Source of the DNA: Zygnema cylindricum
Taxonomy: Eukaryota; Streptophyta; Zygnematophyceae; Zygnematales; Zygnemataceae
Reading direction: 5' to 3'
DNA length: 64,000 nucleotides
Assembly: GCA_037447655.1 (NCBI GenBank)
Contig: JBBHKE010001611.1
Location: 139,903-203,902, forward strand
In this document: piece after piece, positions 24,246 to 36,135 of the stretch
How the letters are laid out: each line of letters starts with the position of its first letter
How positions within the stretch are numbered: the stretch's first letter is position 1
The notes under the pieces: model-generated
Seen by the model: the letters and a program-made list of their open reading frames with translations, nothing else
What the model was told of the DNA's origin: nothing
Database searches by the model: none
Made by a program: the position numbers and the translations under genes

Positions 24246-24440
24246 TTAAAAAAAAAACAATAATTAGTAAAAACACAAAAAAAACTTAATCTCATATCAT
24301 GGTAATACTTGATGCTTTCATACTTCTTTTTTTACCACCAATTTTTTTTTGCATTTGAAAATCTGCAAAAATCAAAGATTTAAATGAAATAGATGTCTAT
24401 TAGTACTAAAAAAACTGCATTAATGTAAATTAATGAAAAA

Positions 24441-25080
24441 AGGTTTATGATCACTCCAATATGCCTCTTAAACTAAACAAAAAATTTAAAATCTGTTCTT
24501 TTTATTTATGTTAGTCCATAAATGATCAATGACGGTGTTCTATATATTTGTATATTCTATAATAAGTTGTTGAAACCCATAACTATGTAGACTTGTTGAA
24601 AAATTAGATTTTGTTTTTTTTTAAATTTCATTTGTTATATCAAAGTTAAAATCCCCAATAATTAGAGTGTTTTCTTTAAAGAATAGTTTTAAACATCTAA
24701 TCATATTTTGCTATAAATTACGTAATTTGAATGAAATTAGGGATCGATATACAACAAAAATATATAATAATTGATCTTTATCCCCTACACAATATTTTAA
24801 AAAACCCATTGCAAAGAATTAGAAGAAAACTCATCTATAGTTTCAATTGGTTTTTAAAAAAAATGATAATTCTTTGACGAGATCTTAACAGTAAGATTGT
24901 AGGGAGGGCATTAATCGTGTGAAATTTATAGCCAAAATCTTCAACACAAGAAGCCTCAACATCTATCATCAACCAAATTTTTACAAAGATCAATAAATCA
25001 CATTGTGATAAATTTACAAAAGATTTATTTTTTTGTACATTTTTATTTAATGATCTTACATTTTGATACATAATTTGAAG
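24441..25080 (-). pseudogene. Helentron endonuclease (EEP) domain remnant
   Basis: Minus-strand pieces in order: MYQNVRSLNKNVQKNKSFV (25071 downward, the N-terminal strand with the conserved Asn), CDLLIFVKIWL, then in shifted frames IIGDFNFDI (about 24655), GFQQLI...T, IDHLWTN and YWSDHKP (ending at 24441). These are the successive motifs of exonuclease-endonuclease-phosphatase enzymes as found in non-LTR retrotransposons. The position of the catalytic Glu (normally FVETWL) reads Lys, and stops interrupt the domain. The domain would nick DNA during transposition. It follows the helicase end without a gap. Confidence 0.75.
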
Positions 25081-26118
25081 ATTATTATCATTTTTTTTGG
25101 TAAAGATAATGGATCTAAAACCAATTGTTTACTACAACGTAAACTTAACATTTTTTCTTTTCCATCATAAAATACATTTATATGATTTTCATTCAAATTA
25201 TCAATAAACAAATTAATAAAAGTAGGAAAACGATTTAATCCTACGTAATGAATACCATGATCTTTGTGTTCAACTAAATTAAGAACACTTTCTAGTAATG
25301 TTCGACTTTGGGATCTATGAACTTTTATAGCAATAATGGGGTTTAACGGAAATTGTTTTCTTTGTATGTCAATATTTTTTTCTAAAATATTAAATGATTT
25401 AGTAACTCGAGTAATAAGAGTCTATCATTTAGAAATAAATTATTTGAAATTTGGGTTTTTTACCACATCACGAGTTTTATAACCAACTCGATTATTTTCA
25501 AAATTAACCCAAACCATTGTTACATCATTATCTATTTTTGTGAAATGACAAAGTTCCCCATCAACACCGTTTGTAAGCCCATCATTAATTCAATATTTAA
25601 ACAAACTTCCAATTTCATACCTATTTTAAATCTCAACTGTTTTTTTAATTGTTGCTTCATTTTTTTTTTATTAAATGCATCAGATAAAAATGTTAAAGTC
25701 TTAGTTTCATCTCTTTTTTATTTTTTATCAAGAGCATCGATTATAAATCCATCAGATTTTAATTGATTCATAAACATATTCATTATGTTTATTAACTAAA
25801 TTATTTAATAATAAAAAAATGGGCATCTCTATTAAAGGTTTTTTTTTTCATGTTTTTTTAATTATTTAATATCATATATAGTATGGTTACCTTCCCTTAG
25901 TCTATTTAGTAATTCTGCAAAAAAAATCTCATCTTTTTGTCTCATAATTTTTTTTAATTTAAATATTTTAAAATTTGATTTCCATAAATTTTTATTTAAA
26001 TCTGAGTAAAGAACACGAGGATCCTCAAAATTAAAACCATCACCAATATGTCTTAATTGAAAAAGATCACCGCATGTAATAATGTGGAAACCCCCTAAAT
26101 GAATATTTTTTTTACTCA

Positions 26119-26176
26119 TTAGTTCCCTCAAACGAAAATCAATTGAATTAGTTCCCTCAAACGAAAATCAATTGAA
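26119..26176. repeat. 29-bp tandem duplication in helicase
   Basis: ttagttccctcaaacgaaaa starts at 26119 and 26148. It lies just after Walker B and shifts the helicase frame. Confidence 0.85.
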
Positions 26177-26403
26177 TGAAACATCTTACCACTAACCATA
26201 GAAACTTCATCAATAATAATCACTTTAATACTCGCTATTTAGAAATCAATGTGTTTATTTTATCAAAAGTTAAACTTGATGTAGACATTGATTCTTTAGG
26301 TAGAATATGTAAACCACTATGACAACTATTAATATTAATTTGAAAAGCAGTTATTTTTGAAAGGGGTAATCGTAATACTGAAGACTTATCAAAATCTTCA
26401 TTA

Positions 26404-26579
26404 TTTTTATTTATAAATTTTTTTACAATAGACTCATACAGTGTGTTCATCAATAACGATTTACCAGCACCAGCTCCACCAGTTAAAAGCAATTTTTATT
26501 TATAAATTTTTTTACAATAGACTCATACAGTGTGTTCATCAATAACGATTTACCAGCACCAGCTCCACCAGTTAAAAGC
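26404..26579. repeat. 89-bp tandem duplication across Walker A
   Basis: tttttatttataaatttttt begins at 26404 and 26493. Both copies contain the complement of the GGAGAGKS codons, so the ATP-binding loop is present twice and the frame is shifted. Confidence 0.9.
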
Positions 26580-27459
26580 ACACGTAACGGTTCAGAAAAA
26601 CGCCGAATTTTTTGTATAACATGATAAAAAATAATATTTGTTTAGTGTTTAAAAAGCGAGCCATTCTTCTAAATTCATTATCAGAACGCATTTCACTGTT
26701 AGTAACAAACCGAGGAATTGAAACATATGGATTCATTTGAAGGTGCAAACCAATATTAAATTCATCACGCAAATTTTCTTCATCGACTTGATTATCATTC
26801 AGTACTTCATCATCTCTTTCGTCAACTTTAAGATCACTTAAAACCCCTTTTTCTAAATTACTCCAATCAATTTTTTCAGCCTCAAATGCAAACTTAATAG
26901 TCTCTATGTCATCCAAATACATTTAATGCATAACTTCAATAAAGTTTCGATCAAGCATTGTGTTTTCATCACGCCATAGTACATACAATATAAGTCCACA
27001 TTGTTTAAAATCATCTTTTGCATCTTTATTAAAACGTTTATAATATCACGCTATATATGGTGTTTTTATAATTTATAATATTTTTTCCATTTAGACAAAT
27101 TATGACCATAAAAATTATCATTCATATATTCTATAATTTTATCCTCGACAAGTTCATCAGCAATATCTTTAGCATCATAGTTTTTTATTAAATTAGTCGA
27201 AGAAATTTTATCATTCAAAGCAGCAAAACAGACTAAACAAACATTTTCTAAACAATTTGGACGTAAAATATATCGTTCTAATAAAGCATTTGGTTTAGCA
27301 ACATTAGTATCATCTTTATCCATTTGTTCTAATTCAGAAAACGATTTTATCAAACACACCCTATCTTTAGGTTTATTGGTATTAATGTAAACAGTACCTC
27401 TTGAACTATTTTTTAACGGTAACCCTAACAAAATGTAACAAGCTTCTTGTGCTGACACT

Positions 27460-28680
27460 TAATGTGCAGAAATAAAATTAGTGCCAATTAGTTTAAATTG
27501 TTTTTTTATATTTAGATTCCCATTTCGAGCTTCATTACAAGTTTTTCCCATTATGTTACTCATCCGTCGTTATTTTTTCATCATATAACTAATAACATAC
27601 TTAGCACCCGCAAAGTGGTCTAATTAAAATTGTATATCCATATTAGCTTGCTAAAATGATAAATCTTTAATATTATAAGCATTTATTTTACATTCATCAA
27701 GATTACGTTTGATAAATATAGTAGGTTTATGTATAATACAACGAATAACATCAAATACTCATTCTTATTTAAACTAAATTTAATTAACATATCGTCAAAA
27801 GACATTTGACAATCAAAAGTAACACCAAAATTTATAACCAATCATGGATTTGCTTCCATGTCTTTTTTGCTTAACCTACATCAATAATATCATATTCCTG
27901 TATAGGATCTAAGATTACCGATTACTCTTCTATACATTGGAAGAATAGGGTAAGCAAAACGACAAGGATAATATGTTTTGTTTTTTCTCAAGCAATATAT
28001 TTTTTCGATATTTATGGATTTGGACACTTATTAAAGACTCATTAACTTCATCTTTTGAACAAGTAATATATAAATCAATAAAAGCAATAATTTTAGCTTT
28101 ATCTAAAACACCTAAAGAGTAAATTAAATTTTGAAATGTATTAACATAACAAATTAAACGTGTATAAGGAGATTCTCAATTTTTGAACTCATCGATTCTA
28201 AACCAATCAGTTAGACCCCTTATAACTTTATAATAGTTTCTAAAAACTGAATTAAAAAATAATTTAATTGTATATCGGTAATAATAAGAACAAGTTACAA
28301 AATCTAAACGAACTAATCAATATATTACATCAAAACTTAAATTTTTAGCCTTCTATGAAGATATTATTTTATTATCAATAGTTTTCGACAAAATTTGGTG
28401 TAATTCATACCATTTCGTATCTGCCATAGAGAATGACATAAAGAAAGTAGGTCTACGAAGTTTTCTAAACATTGAAAATATATCACTTTTAGTTGCTGTC
28501 CAATATTGAGGTGTTCCTCTAATTTTATTCAATTGTTGATATTAAAAATCATTTTGAAAAAATTATAACATTTTTAATTCATTAAGCAGATAACCAATAT
28601 TGATTTTATTTTCATTTAAATGTTTTAAAGAACTTTTTCTTAATTTTATGTGTATAACATTACAAATTTGACCGAGTTGA
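27460..28680 (-). pseudogene. Helentron Rep (HUH nuclease) remnant
   Basis: Rolling-circle initiator part of the element. Minus strand: RHQLGQICNVIHIKLRKSS (about 28680), INIGYLLNELKML, KIRGTPQYWTATKSDIFSMF and LRRPTFFMSFSMADTKWYEL (28525-28420), the YYRYTIKLFFNSVFRNYYK and DWFRIDEFKN segment, then the position of the HUH motif at 28158-28175. The HUH motif reads SPYTR where His-x-His is expected, so both metal-binding histidines are gone. Further on are QIHKYRKN, CRFAYPILPMYRRVIGNL in shifted frames and the catalytic-tyrosine segment AKYVISYMMK at about 27606-27575. Order and spacing fit Helitron Rep; numerous stops exist. Confidence 0.78.
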
Positions 28681-30472
28681 TGCCTACGAAGTTTAAAAAT
28701 AATTTAAAAAATAACAAACTACACGACGGTTAACATTACGCTGTACCCACTTGCATACATCTCTATATATAGCATTTTTTTGTAGTTTGTCATTTAATGA
28801 AATTCTAGCTTCTCCACAAACAACAAATATAGATCCATGAAAAGCTCCTCACGGTATACTCCATACGCTTTTGTACGTACGGTCGAATACCTTCAATATG
28901 ATATTTTCTTCTTCCCTACGATCGTATGTTTCCGCAGGGTGCTCTCCAATACAACAGACAGTCGGGTATAAGTTCATCGTCGATGACAAATTAAAATACA
29001 AAAATAAACAAAGATAACGGATTAGTAGGGGGTATATGGGCTTGACAAATATAACGTGAAAAATAGGGAAAAACAGAGAGACTAAAGAAGTATGTCATAT
29101 TCAGAGATTGCAATGAAATATATAGAGACATAGCGACATAATCATGGTGTATGGTTAACGACCATGCAGATAAATAAGGCGGAGGGGCGAGAAGGGAAAA
29201 AATATGGAAGAGGGAGTGACAAAAAATTTGGGATGGCACGAGAGACGAAAGTGGGGGGAAATGATAAATGATAGATCGAAAGAGTTAGATAACAAGATGG
29301 AGAGCGAAGATGAGAGGGAAATAAGTGTGGAAGGATGAGCAAATATTTAAGAGGGAAGAAGGGTAGAATTACCGGTGAGGTAGTGAGAGACGAACTAAGA
29401 GGGACACGGAACGAAAAATAGAGTAAAATGGGGAAAAAGGAGGCAGAAAGAAAAACAGAGAAAGGATAGGAGACAAAATGAGGGAGAGAGAGAGTAGGAA
29501 AAAGAGAATAAGAGAGAAGAGTAAAGAAAGGGAATGTGAAAAAATGTGGGAGATGGACAATTTGTAGAGAGAGAGAGGTTAAGGGATAAAGAGGAAGAGA
29601 GAATGAAGGAGGAAGAATAAAGAGATAGAGAGCGCATGAGAGATGAATAAACATGCTGAGTTGCACACTTAGCGACGATGTTGGCTTGGACATGTTGTTC
29701 TGCCATATTAGAGTCTACCCTACTAGTGTTGTAAACACTAAAAAGAGGTATAGATTACTGGATGCGCAACACTAAGCGAGGCGGCGGGGCGATGATCCGC
29801 ATCCTGCCCAAAAAATGGCGACGTCGTGTAAAAATGGATGTGCGAGACTCAAAAGCCTGCCACCGGGAAATGAGGATGTGGTTGAGATTTTTCTGACCAC
29901 AAAATATTTTCTTTGTGTTTTGTCCGCATATGCCGTTGGTTTGTTATCAGTTCTCGTTTTCAAGGCGCCGCGTTTTTTCAATTCTAAATTCTGTAACTTC
30001 ACTCTAATATTTACACTATATGACACTAATTTGTTGTCGTTTTGAGAAACATAACCCATTTTAAAGTCGAATTTTACTCTAATAAGCATCTCTTTCGTTT
30101 AAAGGTTTGGTATTGCCGTTATGTTTCATTTTGACCCTTTAATAATGTAAATATATACTCTATTAATCTCGCCGGATCTCAAATAGAGTTAAAAAAGCAC
30201 CATATTATACTTAAATTTCCGTGACTATCAACATGTGTAAGTATGCAACACTACGTTTACGTAACATGGACAATTTTAGCATGTGCACATGTTATCCGTT
30301 CACACTGTCACACACAAAAACGGACGTTTGAATGTATGCGAACGCCTATTTTACAAACTTGACTCCACTATTTTTCTAAACGCAGCTTTGTATGCGACAG
30401 ACATAAGTTAACCACAATTTCCGGACGGATTTTGGTAACGAAGTACACTGTTGTACGAACAAACTACGTCCG
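28681..30472. other. Intergenic; purine-rich tract, no gene
   Basis: 28990-29640 is GA-rich on the plus strand, giving long serine/leucine frames on the complement that are compositional. A 76-codon frame at 29815-30045 (ATG 29815, hydrophobic middle) lies in a locally GC-richer patch, but no family is recognised and no splice partner was found. Confidence 0.45.
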
Positions 30473-30643
30473 TACACCACATTATTCATGAATCCATTAC
30501 GGTATTACCATTGACGCTAATTTACTTGAACCATAATTAACGTCAAAGATAAATTAAATTCATTTGCTGTATTTCGGGTATCAATGTCAAAATTTTGGGG
30601 TGCCGATATAGCGTACATAAGGTTAATAACGATTCACAGTGTA
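30473..30643. mobile_element. TA-family TIR element, ~171 bp
   Basis: The right end taataacgattcacagtgta and the inner phrase caaaattttggggtgccgat are the reverse of the left half of the 23671 copy. The left end (tacaccacattatt) is weakly matched, so the start is approximate. Confidence 0.55.
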
Positions 30644-30725
30644 CCGTGCAGAGCCATAAATTCAGTGATGGCGTCACGTAAGATGTTCGTACATAATATA
30701 TACAGTACTATCGCATTATACATGG

Positions 30726-31719
30726 TACACTGTCAATCGCTATTAGAGTATATAACGCCAATTTGGTGCCCTTTTTTCAAAAAAAAAAACCTGAAATACA
30801 ATCCATTATTCTAATTAGGGTTTTGTTTCAATTAGCGTTAATAATGGAAGTACAATGCGGTGGAAATAGTGTGGCGTACGGACAGGATATTTCCGTACGA
30901 AATGGTACTTTTGAATTACAAAGGCATAGAAAGACACTTAACATTATTGCGCACACATGTGAATGTGCACTGGAAGAAAGAGATGCAAACTCGTCGAAAA
31001 AAAATCACGTTCTCATATGTTCGTCCGTCGATCGTGTGAACAGCGCGACGGCGTACGAATTGTCAGATTTTGTACGAATACACATATTACTATAGACATC
31101 GAAAGGGCGGGTATTTATTATTCAAGACAACCCAAATTACAGTTAGGGATTAATTAGTATATATATTTAAAAAAAAAATCCCGATTAGTGTTAATAACCA
31201 TAGTTCAAAAGTAGGCGTTTTTTGGTAGACCTTTTGTAGGCCGCCTTTAGCGTAAGTTGTATTACTGGCTTTCCATGTGATCTTCTTAGATAACTACTTT
31301 CATCAGCGGCCGTCCGATCGTCTGAATCTGACAATAGTCCTATCGTAAGTTATGTTATGGGCTTTTCATGTGATCTTCTTAGATCGTTACTTTCATCAAC
31401 GACCGTCAGATCGTCCAAATCTGACGGTTTAAATAAAAAGTCGCTCAAAACTCACAAAAAAAGAGATTTTTTTGACCGATTTTTTTTTCAATTTAGACAT
31501 GACGTTTAATTCTCTATCGATCCATGTGCAACTCAACCCTGTTTCTATTTTATTTCATTTTGCGCCCAATACAATATGGGTCTTAAGGCCATATTGTATG
31601 TTTTGCATACAATAGGCATATTGTATGGGCGTACGGTCACCTACTTTTAAACTATGTTAATAACACTCATTTTTTTTTAGGCTATTTATTCCTTTACTGT
31701 AATAGCGATTGACGGTGTA
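30726..31719. mobile_element. TA-family TIR element, ~994 bp
   Basis: TACACTGTCAATCGCTATTA at the left and its complement (gtaatagcgattgacggtgta) at the right, both TA-bounded. Inside, 31252-31437 is a ~93-bp tandem duplication (catgtgatcttcttagat in each). No transposase frame is seen. It is the longest uninterrupted family member here. Confidence 0.8.
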
Positions 31720-32187
31720 CTGTACAAAAGCGAAAGGTTCTTGGCAACCAAAGGGCAAAGCACCGGGTCGCCCGCGACTATTATTTGTACTCCGCGCACA
31801 AAAATTGTCAAAAACTTCCGACACCTGCGACAACATCTGCCTATTATTCGCTCACCTCATGGAACTTTACTTTATTTAAAAGTTTGAAGATGAGCTAGAA
31901 GGTCGCGAAAGTGGGTCGAAACGCGCTAAACGACAACCTGCAGTACATATATAGTTTCAAGGTCACGCAACTTGTACGGTGATAATTTCATTTTTTTGGT
32001 ACGGCTGTGGATTTTCCAGTTTTTTTCTTAAGTTTTGGAGCAAAACGACAGAAAATAACTGTAACTTTAGTACATACGAAATTTCCCTCATTGGATGTTT
32101 CAAATTGAAAATCCGACAATTGTGTACGGAGAAATAATGTTGTAAGTGGCGGAAAAATTATTAACAGTAATAGCGATACACGGTGTA
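31720..32187. mobile_element. TIR-family right end, left end unclear
   Basis: Ends with agtaatagcgatacacggtgta (32166-32187), a right terminus of the family, 131 bp before the MBL gene ATG. Inside, the complement of ctccgtacacaattgtcgg (32113-32131) resembles modules at 39258 and 62646. The left terminus could not be placed. Confidence 0.5.
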
Positions 32188-32317
32188 CAGAACACCCTTT
32201 ACCCCTATTAGTGTTAACTACAGTACAGTACGGTACTGTAGTGAAAAAGACATCAACACCAGTTGCATTTTACGGCGTCTTCTTTACCTTTTTCTTGAAT
32301 TCCTCTCTCTCTCCGCC
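32188..32317 (+). promoter_or_regulatory. Short 5' region of MBL gene with GTAC palindrome
   Basis: Only 130 bp separate a TIR terminus from the ATG. It contains cagtacagtacggtactgta (32222-32241), a near-palindrome of GTAC words, then a CT-rich leader (tcctctctctctccgcc). Promoter role is inferred from position. Confidence 0.4.
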
Positions 32318-35300
32318 ATGTCTCCCTCCTCGTCTTCTCTCCTGGTTATTCTCGGTTCTGGCTCCTCCACTGGAGTGCCAACGCCGACTTGTGTCCTCCG
32401 TCCCTCTTCCCCCCCCTGCCAAGTCTGCCATAAGGCCCTTGCCGAGCCTCCTGAGAGAAACCCTAATTACAGGTACGGAAAGCTTACTTGAAAGGAACCC
32501 TGATTACAGGTACGGAAAGGATAAATATAAAATTTATGCATCTCTTAAAATTTTACAAAACGGATATCTGAAGAGTAGGAATTTAAATCTCTGTACAACT
32601 TAGAACGGTAATGGGAACTGTTAACGGTAACGGAAATGGTTATAAGTTGTATGAAAACCCCAAACTTTTGACAATATGAAGTTCAAATGTGATGGAATAG
32701 GAATGTCTTTTCATGATGATCTCATGTAAATACTTGAAATGCAGATCATATATATACTTTTACTTCTTTTACTTTTTTTTTTTTTTTAGGGTATATATAC
32801 TTTTTTTTTTCTACTTATATATTTCATATAAATATGTATTATTTTCATTACAGAAATCAATACTTAGAATGTAGATAATATATATATATATATACCCTAA
32901 ATGTATATCATGTAAAAAAATTATATTTATCTCATACAAATACTCCCTCTTTCCCACTGTTTCCCTCTCTCCCTCGCCCTCTCTCCTCCTCTCTCCGCCG
33001 CTCTCCCCTCTCCCTCTATCTCAAAAATTCGGCAATAAGTAGTTCCAGACTTAAGAGGACGCATGATATCCACTAATCAGGTAGAAACGGGGGAGGGAGG
33101 CGGAGAAGGGAGGGATGGAGGGAGAGAGGAAGGGCGAGGGAGGGAAGGTGGGTGGGTGGGTGGGTGGGTGGTTGCGATGATAGGAATGTTTGTTTCACGG
33201 TGATTTGATGTAATACTTCAACGTATATCATCTAAACACTCTAACATATGTCGTACAAATACTTGAAATGTATGTAATATAAATACTTTAATTGTATACC
33301 ATACAAACACTTAAAATTTAGATCATATAAATACTTGAAACGTATAAAGTGATTGTTTTGCCACTACAGATCATTGTTTTTGATTGTTTTGACACCACAT
33401 AATATGGTTTTAGCCTTACTAGACTTTTCAAAGCTTCAGAAAAAACTCTGGAAATTTTAAGTGTAAAGTAACTATGTTGTTGATGCTGCAAACATGCAAC
33501 ATCAGTTTTTCCCTTTTTTATTTTTGGGACTTCGAAGTTTTATTCCTAAGATTGGAAAAAATATATAAAGATAATCATTTTTCTCACATTCTTGGAAGAG
33601 GTCTTTTTATGCTTCATGTTAACAAACGAGCATAGCTGCACTTTGGTTTTTGGCCTTGTGTGTGTCATAAATGTTGGTCAGTGAAATATGTAATTTTTGT
33701 TAATGTTTTTTGACATCATTTCCACTTTCTAGCATATTATCAATGTTTGTTTGAAGAAGGGTAAATGTTCACTGGTAAACACGTCTAATGAAAGCGTCAT
33801 TTACATTAGAAATAATTGATTGCATTAATGCTCAATTTCGGAAAGGTTTGATAAATCTTTTTAATTTTTGTTATTCAAAATCCAATTTACTTGTGTTGTG
33901 TACTTTTGCATAGTATGTAACTAATTTTCTGAACACAGGTCTTTTGTATGTGTCTTTATGTATGAAAATGTGCATTAATAATCTCCAAAAATCCTGCAAG
34001 AATCATACTTTTTTGACACACTTCTTTGCAAATTACGGTTAATCAGTATGACACTGCGCAAGAGGGAGAGGGAGAGGGAGTGGGAGACATTGCTCAACAA
34101 GTAGAGATAAACTACACCACTTATCGCTCTTAGAAATAGTGAATTGTTAGCGTTAACTCTTTATTAGAATTAACTACACTAAACCATGTTTTGCCATGGG
34201 ACACTTAACAAATTAGTGGTATTAGTTAATACTAATCTATGATTTTAGGGAAAAAAACATTCACTTGAGTTTAAGTGATCAACTTCAATGGCAATCAACA
34301 GTATATTACACTTTGTCAGTGATTGCCATGATTCTTGATTCCATATTCCACGTGAATGTAAATTCTCATGTTATGACAAGGAAATAGCAACATCAAAAAC
34401 TACTTTTGTGTCAACAAGTTAACTGAGTGGTGAGCTGGGTATTAGAACTATTTGGTTTTCTTTTTGTTGCTTTCCCTATGCTTCAGCACTTGTGTTTTGT
34501 TGCTGGTATGGCCATTTTTTTTAGGATTTTTTAGAGTTTTTTTGGGTTTTTTTTTATGCCGTTTTCTTATGTGACATTTACCATCACACTCAAGCTTTTT
34601 TTTTTTTTTTTAGGTGCAATCCCTCTATGATCATTAAATTTTTACAACCGGATGGTGATTTCCGGTACATTCAAATTGACGCTGGCAAGTGTTTTCGAGA
34701 ACAAGTACTTCGCTGGTTTGTCCCCTACAATATTCCAAGCATGGATGCGGTAAGTTCGACAAAGAATTAGGAAGGTAGAGAGTTCATATTGAGGTTCAAA
34801 CCAATTATGTAGATATTATGTTTGTTATCAATTATGTTTGCATCAAATCAATGATGGAAGTGCAACAATGTTTCTATTGTAGCGGTTTTTGACGGCCAAA
34901 ATTTTAAGTTACAAGGTATAGAAGAAGACTTTAAACAGCCATATCATTTGGTTTTTATTATTAGTATCACGGTCATCACCGGGATTGTTAAATGAAATTG
35001 TTCCTTTGTGTACGCAAAGAAATCGTTAAGGAATTGAAAGGCTGTATAGCATGTTTTAAATATAGATATGTATATATATATATATATATATATAGCGCGA
35101 AGCTTGAAGAGTCCATTCTTCAGAGAAGCAGTTTGCGACTCAGTAGAACAATGTATAACTTGTTTCAAAACGATCGAAAAATCATGGTGTAAGGGACTCA
35201 TTGATCTGTACAGAGATTCAGATGTAGAAAATAGGTTCACCTATGCTAAACATTTAGTAGAAAAATGTATAGTCGCATTTCCATTCAATCAGGTCTTGTT

Positions 35301-36053
35301 CTCCATCTTCCTCTTCCTGAAAAATCAGTATCCTTACTATGTTCTCTTTTTCTCGCGTTGAAATTCAAGTGTTTCTAAAACAATTTTCAAATAAAACATT
35401 TTTCAAATGGAACATTAATTGAGGTTGGGCAGCTTATCCTTACACATGAACATGCGGACGCAATTCTAGGCCTCGATGATATTAGAGGAGTACAGCCTTT
35501 TGATCCACTTAATAATATTCCTCCTCTACCTGTTTATCTCACTGAGCACAGTCTAGGAAGGTGATTTTCTCCCTCTTCCCTTTCTCTCCCACTCCCTTCT
35601 CCTCTCCCTCTCCCTTTTCCTCTCCCTCTCCCTTTTCCTCTCCCCCTCTCGCCTTTGTTTGACAAGGGAAAGCTTGAGTTGTACCTTCAGTTTTGCTGTT
35701 GATTTCAATCCTTATTTTACGTTGGAGCCAGGCTTCCGTTCACTGCCTAAGCTAATTTGTAATGTACCCTCGATTTCTACTGTGATTTGAAGTCTTGTTT
35801 GATCTCTGATTTATGTTCTGAGTTTTTTTTTTTTTTTTTCATTCTATTTGAATGTGTAGCTTATTCTGACGGAAGAATTTGAGCTTTGTTGATGTAATGT
35901 TGCTTTACATCCTCCTGAATTAGTGTCAACTTAATGAGATATATGTTGTTCCTCTCCCTCTCTGCCTCCCTCTCTACTAGCCGGTCAAACCTCCATTTCA
36001 TTACCTCTTTGTGAGTTGTTGCTTAGCCATTACGAATGCGGTGTTGGTAGATA

Positions 36054-36135
<82 letters not shown>

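Larger units (their letters stand above)
25085..27460 (-). pseudogene. Helentron Pif1-type helicase remnant
   Basis: A 5'-3' DNA helicase that would unwind the transposing strand. Minus-strand motifs in order: MSAQEACYILLGLPLKNSSR at 27458 (the Rep-helicase linker typical of Helitrons), PNCLENVCLVCFAAL, LLTGGAGAGKSLLMNTLYES (Walker A, 26492), IIDEVSMVSG (Walker B, about 26220-26190), CGDLFQLRHI and KIMRQKDEIFFAELLNRLRE (about 26075-25880), DGLTNGVDGELCHFT, then FPLNPIIAIKVHRSQSRTLL and YVGLNRFPTFINLF near 25350-25210. The last motifs deviate from the usual HKSQG and ALSR forms. Stops and frame changes occur throughout. Confidence 0.82.
24441..28680 (-). mobile_element. Helentron-like rolling-circle transposon, decayed
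   Basis: Reading down the minus strand there is a HUH-type Rep region, a Pif1-type helicase and, directly after the helicase, an apurinic-type (EEP) endonuclease. A C-terminal endonuclease fused behind the helicase is the mark of the Helentron branch of Helitrons. Termini (hairpin, short ITRs) could not be placed; coordinates give only the recognisable coding span. The frame is broken repeatedly, including two small internal tandem duplications, so the copy is inactive. Confidence 0.8.

Noticed and set aside
29142-29706. 183- and 103-codon minus-strand hydrophobic frames
   Set aside because: Purine-rich tract on the plus strand; several phases open at once, composition only.
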